This document shows positions 6,173 to 14,900 of a DNA stretch of 17,709 nucleotides, one piece after another; positions within the stretch are counted from its first letter, which is position 1; each line of letters opens with the position of its first letter. A program made the translations under genes and the position numbers. A model generated the notes under the pieces. That model searched no databases. It was not told the DNA's origin and worked only from the letters and a program-made list of their open reading frames with translations. The DNA is from CAYOKT01 sp964404605 (GTDB lineage: Bacteria > Electryoneota > Electryoneia > Electryoneales > Electryoneaceae): NCBI GenBank assembly GCA_964404605.1, contig CAYOKT010000060.1:1-17709 (forward strand). The letters are read 5' to 3'.

Positions 6173-7012
6173 ATGAAGACGATCAGAGAAGCCGGGGTTC
6201 TGCTGCTGGGCGGGCTGCTGGCGCTGAGCCTGCTGCTGGGAGGGTGCAGCGGCGACGATGCCACCGGGGTCAACGACGAGGAATACACCCCGACAGCGGA
6301 AGACATCGATGACAGCGCCCAGGATTTCGCCGTTGCCCTGGCGGATCCGGAGGAGGGCATGCTCGCCCTCTGGCTGGGCATGGGAGACATCGGGTTCGAT
6401 GGGGAAACCGCTCCTGTGAAGCCCGCGGGACCGGTCGCGGTCGCGGACACCTCGTTCCAGCGCGGCCCCTTCACGATCACCATCGACCGCACCTTCTACG
6501 ATGCCGACGGGAACCCCTCGGAGGAGTACGATTCCTCGAGCACCGTCCGTATGACCCGCGTCCTCACGCTGGTCGGCACGCGTGAGACGTTCCGCCGGAC
6601 CGCCTCGGTGGACCACTGGGACTCCCTCGCGGTGGACGGGATCGCCCCCGGTGACACCATCCGCACCCGCAGCGGGGAGGGGCGGCGCACGGTGAGCGCC
6701 ACCTTCCAGGCCCGCTGGAGGCCGGTGGACCGCACCTTCAACGCCGAGCACGAGTGGACGGTGAACGACATGCAGGTCAATGTCGACCGGGTCACCTACC
6801 CCTTCCCTCTCGACGGCAGCATCGATGTGCATACCACGATGGAACGGGTGATCACCTCCCCGATGAGGACGGTGACGGTCGAGGTCGAGGTGCAGTTCAC
6901 GGTCAGCTTCGATGGCACCCGCTATGCCGAGGTAGTTGTCGTGGACGGCCCGACCTACTGGATCGACCTCGTGACCGGCGAAATCTACCGCGAACGGCCT
7001 GACCAGCCTTGA
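6173..7012 (+). CDS. Predicted outer-membrane lipoprotein, unknown function
   Basis: This is a 279-residue lipoprotein. The N-terminus has a short basic start (MKTIREAG), a leucine-rich core and lipobox LLGGC with the lipidated cysteine at 25. The +2 residue is Ser, which in Gram-negatives usually means outer-membrane sorting. A short acidic linker (SGDDATGVNDEEY) follows. The mature part looks mainly beta: repeated strands of alternating polarity such as FTITIDRTF, VRMTRVLTLV, TVEVEVQFTVSF and YAEVVVVDGPTYWIDL, with no cysteine beyond the lipobox. I recognise no family. The start is set by AGGAGGA six bases upstream of the ATG. Expression is probably controlled by the sigma-54 and sigma-70-like promoters upstream and ends at the hairpin 33 bp past the stop, so it is likely monocistronic. 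A structural or substrate-binding envelope role is possible. Confidence 0.85.
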   Translation: MKTIREAGVLLLGGLLALSLLLGGCSGDDATGVNDEEYTPTAEDIDDSAQDFAVALADPEEGMLALWLGMGDIGFDGETAPVKPAGPVAVADTSFQRGPFTITIDRTFYDADGNPSEEYDSSSTVRMTRVLTLVGTRETFRRTASVDHWDSLAVDGIAPGDTIRTRSGEGRRTVSATFQARWRPVDRTFNAEHEWTVNDMQVNVDRVTYPFPLDGSIDVHTTMERVITSPMRTVTVEVEVQFTVSFDGTRYAEVVVVDGPTYWIDLVTGEIYRERPDQP

Positions 7013-7045
7013 CGATACACCCCACACCCCCCTCAATTCGCACCC

Positions 7046-7077
7046 GGAAAGCCCCATGCTGCGGCATGGGGCTTTCC
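7046..7077 (+). terminator. Rho-independent-type terminator after the lipoprotein gene
   Basis: GGAAAGCCCCATG (7046-7058) and CATGGGGCTTTCC (7065-7077) form a perfect 13-bp stem around the six-base loop CTGCGG. The A and T runs at the base are the usual form of a (possibly bidirectional) intrinsic terminator. The T-tract is short and partly inside the stem. Confidence 0.75.
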
Positions 7078-7215
7078 ATACGGGGGAGGGTGGGATGAGA
7101 AACCCGGATGGATTCTCCGCGGATATGGGTGTACCTTACCTGCGGCGGGGGGCGATTCCGTTTTCATGGGGCATGGCGTGCGGCGCGTGGACTCCCGACG
7201 AAACTTCGTAATTCC
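7078..7215. other. Non-coding spacer, nothing recognised
   Basis: GC-rich DNA between the lipoprotein terminator and the promoter candidate of the NYN gene. I see no coding frame, repeat or clear hairpin in it. Confidence 0.4.
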
Positions 7216-7244
7216 TTGTTCTTAGTGGAATGAAGGTTTATATT
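7216..7244 (+). promoter_or_regulatory. Candidate sigma-70 promoter for the NYN gene
   Basis: TTGTTC (7216-7221) and TATATT (7239-7244) are 17 bp apart. The -10 box matches five of six consensus bases and the -35 box has the key TTG. It is an isolated AT-rich patch in GC-rich sequence. The start would fall near 7251, just before the first hairpin of the leader. Confidence 0.5.
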
Positions 7245-7252
7245 GAAAATTT

Positions 7253-7406
7253 GTGCAGGAGGTTGTACCTGCACGAGGGGGGGACACTGCCTGGCAGGAA
7301 ACTTCCGCGACGGCGAAACGACCGTTCGCGGCAGCCGCCGGCCGGCATCCCTTCCGAAAGCTCGCGCAACCCTGCATGGTACGGGGCGGAAAACAGGCGA
7401 AGCCCC
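7253..7406 (+). promoter_or_regulatory. Structured 5' leader with alternative pairings
   Basis: Three hairpins can be drawn. H1 pairs GTGCAGG (7253-7259) with CCTGCAC (7268-7274). H2 pairs CCGCGACGG (7305-7313) with CCGTTCGCGG (7322-7331), with one bulge and the loop CGAAACGA. H3 pairs GGGGC (7383-7387) with GCCCC (7402-7406). TGCAGG of H1 could instead pair with a second CCTGCA at 7371-7376, extended by GTT/AAC, which excludes H1. H3 is followed by a T-rich stretch (GTTTGTTTAA), resembling an attenuator. It matches no riboswitch class I know. The whole leader is about 200 nt long and ends at the NYN start codon. Confidence 0.35.
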
Positions 7407-7453
7407 AACAGTTTGTTTAACATGCATTTTACAAGATTGGATTGAAGTGAATC

Positions 7454-8836
7454 ATGGCGATGTACACTCCGTTCGTACCGGATCTTGAACCCAAGATCGC
7501 GGTTTTTATCGATTACGACAATATCGCAATCGGTCTACGTGAAGCAGGAGCTGACAATTTCGAGGTCGGCCGGGTTCTGGAGCGGCTGCTTGAGAAGGGC
7601 CGCATCATCTACAAGCGCGCCTACGCCGATTGGTCCATGTTCCGCGATGCCACCCAGGGGCTGCACGAGGCGGCGGTTGAGCTGGTGGACATCCCGATGC
7701 GCCGCAGCATCGGCAAGAACTCCGCGGACATTCGCATGGTCGTGGATGCCCTCGATCTCTGTTATACGAAGGAGCATATCGACACCTTCGTCATCGGCTC
7801 CGGCGACAGCGATTTCTCCCCGCTGGTGTCAAAGCTCAAGGAGAACGACAAGCGGGTCATCGGGTTCGGCCTCCGCGCCTCGACGAGCAATCTGCTTGCC
7901 AACAACTGCGATGAGTTTCTTTTCTACGAGGACCTTGTGAGCCTGCCCGGCGCGAAACCGTTGATGCCCACGGGGCTGACCAAGCGCCAGCACGACGCCT
8001 TCGGCCTGCTGCTCGATGCGGTGGCCGGGTTGCTGCGGGAGAACAAGGACGTCCTCTGGGGCAGCCTGATCAAGGACACCATCCGCCGCAAGCGGCCCTC
8101 GTTCAACGAGTCGCAGTATGGTTACAACTCCTTCTCCCAGTTGCTGGAGGACGCCGCGGCGCACGGCCTCATCGGCCTCTTCAAGGACCCCAAGAGCGGC
8201 GGCACCCCGGTGGTGACCGGCTTCGGCGCCGGGTTTGAACCCAAACCCGCGCCTGCCCCGGTGAAATCCTCCGTGGCACGCAGCTCGAGCCTGTTGGTGA
8301 AGCGGGATGGCGGCCCCAAGGCGGGAGCCGGCACCGCGCAGAAGGAGAAGAGCGCGCCTCAGCTGGTGGCGAAGAAGAGGGCTGTCCCGCCCGCCCGCAC
8401 GAAGGAGACGGCCGCGAAGCGCACGGCCGCGCGCCGGCCGGCCAAGTCCTCCGCGAAGGATGCCGAGGCGGCGGAAGCCCCGGCCGCCGATGTGGAGAGC
8501 GTGAAGGAGAAGCCGAAGGCCGTGGCTCGTCGTACACCCGCCACCCGGCGGAAGACGGTGAAAAAATCCGCGCCGGAGGCGCAGGCCCCGAAGCCGAAGA
8601 AAGAGGACGTTCCGGCCGCTGGACCTGTCGCGGGGGAGCCGGAAGGGCCCGCGAAGGGCGAGGAGCAGCTTCGGCTGGAGGAGCCCGCGGCCGACCGTTC
8701 GGCCGCCGCGGATAAAGGGGTCGTGGAGAAGGCGGAAGAACCGGGAGCCGCTCCCGGAACCGAGCCGGAAAAACCCTCCCAGGAAGTGAAGAAACCCATC
8801 GTGCCAAGAAGCCGGGGACGTGTTCGCAAACGTTGA
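7454..8836 (+). CDS. NYN-domain (LabA-like) protein with OST-HTH/LOTUS-like domain and basic tail
   Basis: This 460-residue protein is a predicted RNA-processing nuclease. Residues about 14-165 form a NYN/PIN-fold domain with the acidic metal-binding set intact: FIDYDN (D20, D22, N23), KNSADIRMVVDALD (D92, D98) and GSGDSDFSPLV (D118, D120). Residues about 176-256 (LTKRQHDAFGLLLDAV through the SFSQLLEDAAAHGLIGLF region) match the OST-HTH/LOTUS pattern, an RNA-binding winged helix often following NYN. From about 260 to the end lies a low-complexity Lys/Ala/Pro/Glu tail ending RSRGRVRKR, resembling histone-H1-like tails and likely disordered and nucleic-acid binding. No signal peptide is seen, so it is cytoplasmic. 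The start at 7454 gives the natural N-terminus, with only a weak ribosome site (GAAGTGA). It lies 106 bp before sprA on the same strand without an obvious terminator. The RNA target is unknown. Confidence 0.9.
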   Translation: MAMYTPFVPDLEPKIAVFIDYDNIAIGLREAGADNFEVGRVLERLLEKGRIIYKRAYADWSMFRDATQGLHEAAVELVDIPMRRSIGKNSADIRMVVDALDLCYTKEHIDTFVIGSGDSDFSPLVSKLKENDKRVIGFGLRASTSNLLANNCDEFLFYEDLVSLPGAKPLMPTGLTKRQHDAFGLLLDAVAGLLRENKDVLWGSLIKDTIRRKRPSFNESQYGYNSFSQLLEDAAAHGLIGLFKDPKSGGTPVVTGFGAGFEPKPAPAPVKSSVARSSSLLVKRDGGPKAGAGTAQKEKSAPQLVAKKRAVPPARTKETAAKRTAARRPAKSSAKDAEAAEAPAADVESVKEKPKAVARRTPATRRKTVKKSAPEAQAPKPKKEDVPAAGPVAGEPEGPAKGEEQLRLEEPAADRSAAADKGVVEKAEEPGAAPGTEPEKPSQEVKKPIVPRSRGRVRKR

Positions 8837-8942
8837 CGGCACCTGCCTGATAGGTTCATCGAGCCGCGGTAGAGGGGGAATGTCCGGGACACTTTGATCG
8901 CGAGTTGTTTGAGCTTCATTCATCGTATAGGACGCAGGCCGA
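8837..8942. promoter_or_regulatory. Short spacer before sprA with an 11-bp dyad
   Basis: TGTCC-G-GGACA at 8881-8891 is a perfect five-base-arm dyad that could be an operator. I found no well-placed promoter. A TATAGG at 8926-8931 lies too close to the ATG. The ribosome site for sprA (AGGA 8929-8932) is weak. Read-through from the NYN gene is possible. Confidence 0.25.
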
Positions 8943-11900
8943 ATGAGGCCCCTCCGCAAGCGATCAAAGGGTCGGGGAGGGCGGTTCGCGGCTCGCTGGT
9001 TCCTGGCGATGGTCTGCATCGCCGCGGCGCCCGCCCTCGCCTTCGCCCAGTTCGGGTTGACCCTGAAGGGGACGATTCCGGGGGAATTCGACCCGGAAGC
9101 CGACCTCCGTGCGCCCAAACCGCTGTGCCTATACGGTTCCGACTCCCTCGCCGCCCTGAACCACGAAGCCCTCCTGTTCCGGATCGAGACCGAGCTGGAC
9201 ACGAGCACCGGCTACTATGTCTCCCGCCGGCTGCTCTTCGGGCAGCCTTACGGCCATGAGCGGGTCTTCACCCGGGAGCAGTACCGCGACTACACCATCG
9301 AACGCCAGCGCCGGAAGCGCCTCGCGGAGAAGTTCGAGGAGGGCTTCCTCAATCCGCCCGAGAAGGAGGGGGGCGGGGCGATCGAAATCCAGGTCCCCTT
9401 CCGCATCAAGAGCAAGACCTTCCGGCGCATCTTCGGCGGTGACCGGGTCGGCCTGCGGGTGACGGGGAACATCTCCATCGACGGGAGCCTGCGCCGGGAG
9501 AACTCGGACCAGGTGATCACCACCCGCACCGACCAGACGAACACCAACTTCAAGATCGACCAGACCCAGCAGTTCCACATCGTCGGCAAGGTCGGCGACA
9601 AGGTGTCGGTGGAGATCGACCAGAACTCCGAGCGGGTCTTCGACTTCGAGAACTCCGTCCGCCTCGAGTACCAGGGGGAGGAGGACGAGGTCATCCAGTC
9701 CATCGAGGCGGGCAACATCTCGCTCACCCTGCCCGGCACCCAGCTCGCCACTTTCTCGGGGCAGAACAAGGGCCTCTTCGGCTTCAAGACCCTCTCCAAG
9801 ATCGGCCCGCTCTCCTTCACCGCCATCGCCTCGCTGCAGAAGGGCGAGAAGAACAAGAAGACGTTCAAGGCGGGCTCGGAGCAGCAGACCTACGAGATCG
9901 ACGACCTCGACTACGTCAAGAACCAGTATTTCTTCCTCGACTACGCCTTCCGGGACGCCTACCCCCGGTTCACCAACAACTACGAGCGCATCCCGGCGCC
10001 GGTCTCCATCGAGCGGATCGAGGTCTACCGCAGCATCCCCTCGATCCCGGCGGGGACGAACCAGGTCTTCTACGAGGGCATCGCCTACTTCGACCCGCCC
10101 GTGCTCAGCGGCTCATCGCAGGATGTCCTCCAGCCCTTCTTCGAGGAGTACGAGGGGAGCGACAGCCTCCAGTCCGAGAAGACGGTGGACAAGGCGTTCT
10201 TCGAGCGGTTGACCGAGGGCGAGGACTACTCCTGGCAGCAGAACCTCGGGTTCATCCGGTTGAACTATCCCGCCGGAGACGACCAGGTGATCGCCGTCGC
10301 CTTCAAGCTCACTACGCCCTTCCCGGGCGATCCCTCGGGGCGCACCCAGTGGGGCGTTCTCGACCCGACGGGGACCCGGATCATCCTGAAGATGGTCAAG
10401 CCGCGGAACCCCGTGCCCACGGACACGACGTGGAACCTCTCCTGGAAGCATGTCTACTGGGTGGGCACGACGAACCTGTCGCCGGACGACTTCGACCTGA
10501 AGCTGATCCGGGTGACCGACCGGAAGGACGTTGCGCCGAATGGGAAGAGCTGGCTGGAGGTCTTCGGCCTCGACACCCGCAGCCGGGACGGCAGCACGGC
10601 CCCGGACGGGATCATCGACCCCTTCTTCGTCGATTACGGCTACGGCGAGATCGCCTTCCCGGACCTGCGCCCGTTCGATCCGGCGGGATACGAGGTCGGC
10701 GGCGAGCTGAAGAGGTCCGACCTGGACACCCTCGTCAACCCCGACATCTATGACAGGGTGGAGACCCGGAACGTCATCATCCAGAGCAACTTCGCCCTCG
10801 AGGCGACCTACAGCAAAACCTCCGCGCAGGTGTTCCTCGAGTTCAACGTCCTCGAGGGGTCCGAGGAGGTGTTCCTCAACGGCCGCCAGTTGAAGAAGGA
10901 TGTGGATTACATCATCGACTATCTCTCCGGCCAGGTCACCATCCTCAACCAGGAGGCCTTCGCCCCGAACGCCAACTTGGAGATCAACTACGAATCCGGG
11001 GCGGTGTTCCAGCTCGACAAGCGGACGATGCTCGGGTTCCGGGTGGAATATGCCCTCTGGGAGGACAGTTTCATCGGCGGCACCTTCCTCTACTTCAACG
11101 AGAAGCCCCTGGACAAGCGGGTGAAGGTCGGCAGCGAGCCGCTGAGAAACACGATCTGGGACATGAACGCCCGCCTGCGCTTCCGGCCGTACTTCATGAC
11201 CCGGATGGTGAACGCCCTCCCGCTGATCGACACCGATGAACCGAGCGAGCTGACCTTCGAGGGCGAGGTGGCGCAGGTGTTTCCGAACCCCAACAGCCTG
11301 AACAACGACGCCACCGGCGACCCCGAGGGGGTGGCGTACATCGACGATTTCGAGGCGGCCCGGCGGTCGGTGCCGCTGAGTGTCATGCGCCGGAGCTGGT
11401 ACCCCGCCAGCCACCCCCTGCGCATCCCCGAGGGGAACAACCCGGACCTCTACAACGAGGATGACTGGCGCGGCCGCATCTTCTGGTACAACCCCTACCA
11501 GCAGGTCCCGATCAAGGAGATCTGGCCCAACCGCGAGGTCAACAGCAAGGTGGCCAACAGCGTGCACGTCCTCACGCTGGAATACGACCCCCGGGTGAAC
11601 AATTTCCGCCGCGGAGACATCCTCCCGGAAAAGACCTGGAACGGCGTGATGCGCCATCTCTCCGCCGGGTTCAGCTCCCAGATCCAGACGACGAAGTTCA
11701 TCGAAATCTGGATGAAGTGGACGGGCGGCGGGCCGGACGCCACCTTCTACCTCGACATGGGGCAGATCAGCGAGGATGTCATCCCCAACGGGAAGCTGAA
11801 CACCGAGGACAAACCCCTGTTCGGCACCGGGCCGGGGAACGGGGTCCTCGACGAGGGCGAGGACCTCGGGCTGGACGGCATCGCGAAACCGGACCCCCCC

Positions 11901-14900
11901 TGGCGCAAGGGGGCGGGAAGAACGGCCGAACCGTGGCTGGCGGACGAAGAGGGGTACGATTACGCGAGCAAGCAGTACGACTGGTGGGACCTCAACGGGG
12001 ACGGTGAACAGGAGCCGGATGAGCCGTTCTCCACGGACAACTACTCCTATGAGCGCGGTTCCTACGAGAAGGTGAACGGCTCGGAAGGGAACGCCAACGA
12101 CGAGGGCGGCCGCTTTCCCGACACCGAGGATCTCAACGGTGACAACTCGCTGAACACCTCCAACAACTTCTTCCGCTACCGCTTCCGCCTCGCCAGTCCG
12201 GAGGATTCGATCAAGTACATCCGCGGCGGGCAGGACAACCCCAGCGGCTGGCGGCTCATCCGCATCCCGATCGAAGAGCCGTTCCAGAGTGTGAACAAGC
12301 CGGAAATCACCCAGGTGGAGGCCGTCCGTCTCTGGTTCACCGGGGCGGACGCCTATACCGTCGCCCAGATCGCCCAGCTCGAGCTCGTCGGCAACGAGTG
12401 GGTCGAGGACCCGATCATCGACCCGGTGAGCGGCGACACCCTGATCTATGTCACCGCGGCGACGATCAACACCTTCGACAACCCGGAGGACTACGACCCG
12501 CCGCCCGGCGTGGCGGGCGAGGTGGACCCGATCACCGACATCCGCAGCAAGGAGCAGTCCCTGGTGCTCGAACTGCTCGACATGCCCCGCGCCACCGAGG
12601 GACAGCTGATCAAGTCCCTGCGGCGCGGGCAGGACCTGCGGGAGTACAAGCGGCTGAAGATGTTCGTCCACGGCGGCGGCCGGAATCCGCAATCACTGGC
12701 GGATCACGACATCGAGATGTTCCTCCGCTTCGGGAGCGGGATGAGCGGCGCGAACATCGGCTACTATGAATACTCCCAGCGCCTGAGTCCCGGCTGGGGA
12801 GGGAACGAGATCGACATCGATCTCGATCAGCTCACCGCGCTCAAGCAGCGGATGCGGAGCGGGGGGGAGAGCTTCCAGGTCCTGCCCGACGGCGACGTGA
12901 TGAAGATCGTCGGCAACCCCACCCTCGGCAATGTCACCACCTACGCCATCGGGATACGGAACGTGGGCCGTGATATCCGCAAGGATGATGGAATCGAGGT
13001 GTGGGTGGACGAATTGCGCCTCTCCGGAATCCGCAAGGAACCGGGCCTCGCGATGCGCTCCTCGCTCTCGGCGAAGTTCGCGGATTTCATGGACATGCGG
13101 TTGGATCTCAGCCAGTCGGACGCGGAATTCCACTCCGTGGACCGGCGTTACGGCTCCACCGAGAGCAAGATCGATGCGACGCTGAACGGGAAGATCTCCC
13201 TGGGCAAGATGTTCAACCCGCAGTGGGGGATCAACCTGCCGCTGAGCGGGAATGTGAAGAGCACCCTGAAGATCCCCAAGTACACGGAGAACAACGGTGA
13301 TGTGAGGACCTCCGCGGTGGCCGACCCGGACCGGATCAACATCTGGAAACGCTTCCCGGAGATGGCGTTCGAGAAGTCGGTCTACCGGGACCGGTACCTG
13401 GCCGACGAGAACGGGAACCCCGTGATCGACAGCCTGACCGGCCGGCCGAGGCAGGACCCGGAGGCCTGGGGGGTGGACAGCCTCTTTTCGACGACCCAGA
13501 CCTTTTCCTGGCGGATCAACTTCTCGAAGAAGAAGACCAGCCCGAACTGGCTGGTGAAATACACCCTGGACAAGCTCTCGGCGAACTTCGACCACGCGGA
13601 GAACTTCAACTCCAGCATCAACTACCAGTACCAGAAGCGTATCACCCAGGGGGCGAAACTCTCCTATTCGCTGCCGTTCGAGCAGTCCGAGATCCGCATC
13701 TTCCGCTGGGCGGAAAAGGTACCGCTGGTGGGGACGAAGCTCGCGGGCAGCCTGTTCAACTACAAGCCCACGCGGCTGGCGTTCAACATCGAGGGCACCG
13801 AGACACGGCGCAGTGAAAAGGCGCGGAACTCCTTCGAGCGGCCCTCCTACGAGCTTGGCCTCACGCGCAGTGTCGCCACCGGGTTCCGCCCCTTCCAGCA
13901 TCTGAGCTTCGACTACAGCTACAACATCCAGTCACAGCACGTGCGCGAGGATTCCACCCGCCAGTTGATCCTCTTCAACGATCAGCCTGAGACTGAGAAG
14001 GAAAAGACCTACCCGCCCGGCACCGATCCCGACACCATCCTCGCGCACACCATCGCGGCGCTGCAGGATCCGGCGATCGGCGGCGTTTCCGGCGCGGCCC
14101 TCGCGGACTCCGCCGGCTGGCTCCTCGCGGGCGGTACCTCCCCGCGCGAGGTGCTGGACTTCCTCTTCACCGAAATCGATCGTGATGCCTTCCTCAGCGC
14201 CCAACCGATCAAGCGTCCCTGGAGGATCGCCGGCCCCGGCGACCCCCGTTTCCAGGGCATCTTCTGGCAGGGCTTGAACCTGCCCTTCGTGGACACGCGG
14301 AAGGCGAAAACCTTCAACGCCAGCTATAACCCGGACCTGGTCCCGTGGTTCTCCACGGACTTCAGTTACCGGGGCGGTTACAACTGGGTCTGGAACGGGT
14401 TCACCTATTCCGGCCGCTCGGTCAACTCGAACGGCGCGCTGAACGCCGGTTTCGTGCTGCGGCTGCGCCAGCTCCTGCCCCGGGCCGGGGGAAGGGGTTC
14501 GGCCGGTTCGCGGCCCCGTGTCCCGGGTGGGGAGGGGTTCGGCACCGAGCCGGGAGGGAGGGGCCGGGAGCGCCCCGGCGAGGTGAACCCGGAGGCGGCC
14601 GGAGAGAAGCCCGGCCCCGCGCCTCCCAACCCCCTGACGCTGCTCACCGGGCTGGCGAGGAAGTTGCAGGATATCCGGCTCGATTACAGCCAGACCCTGA
14701 CCTTCCAGAACCCGACGGTCGAGGACGGCATCGCTTCGCTGCCCTACCAGCTGGGGCTCACCGGCGATCCGGGTCTTGACGAAATCCCCGGGTTCACCGC
14801 CGTTCGCTCCAGCCAGCGGGCGGATGATTTCCGCCTCCGCACCGGGCTGGATGTGTCGTCGAGGGTCAGCACGACGTTCGACTATTCCCTCCGTTTCACC

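Noticed and set aside
7292..7306. TGGCAG-N5-TTCC as a second sigma-54 promoter
   Set aside because: The -12 element lacks the essential GC and the -24 box differs at the conserved C, so it does not meet the consensus.
7230..7488. Small frames starting at 7230 (MKVYIENL...) and at TTG 7243 with several cysteines (KICAGGCTCTRGGHC), as leader peptides or a metal-binding small protein
   Set aside because: They overlap the predicted promoter or hairpins, lack a ribosome site at the right distance, and degrade into Arg/Pro-rich shadow-like sequence. Chance frames in GC-rich DNA are more likely.
8260..8836. Lys/Ala/Pro-rich end of the NYN protein as a separate gene or frameshift product
   Set aside because: It is continuous in frame with the NYN domain, with no internal ribosome site or stop, and composition-biased tails are common in nucleic-acid-binding proteins.
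10113..12692. 859-residue minus-strand open frame opposite sprA, and similar long minus frames at 12693-13901 and 13932-15893
   Set aside because: They are antisense shadows of the GC-rich sprA reading frame, with low-complexity His/Val/Arg/Gly/Asp composition and no domain motif.
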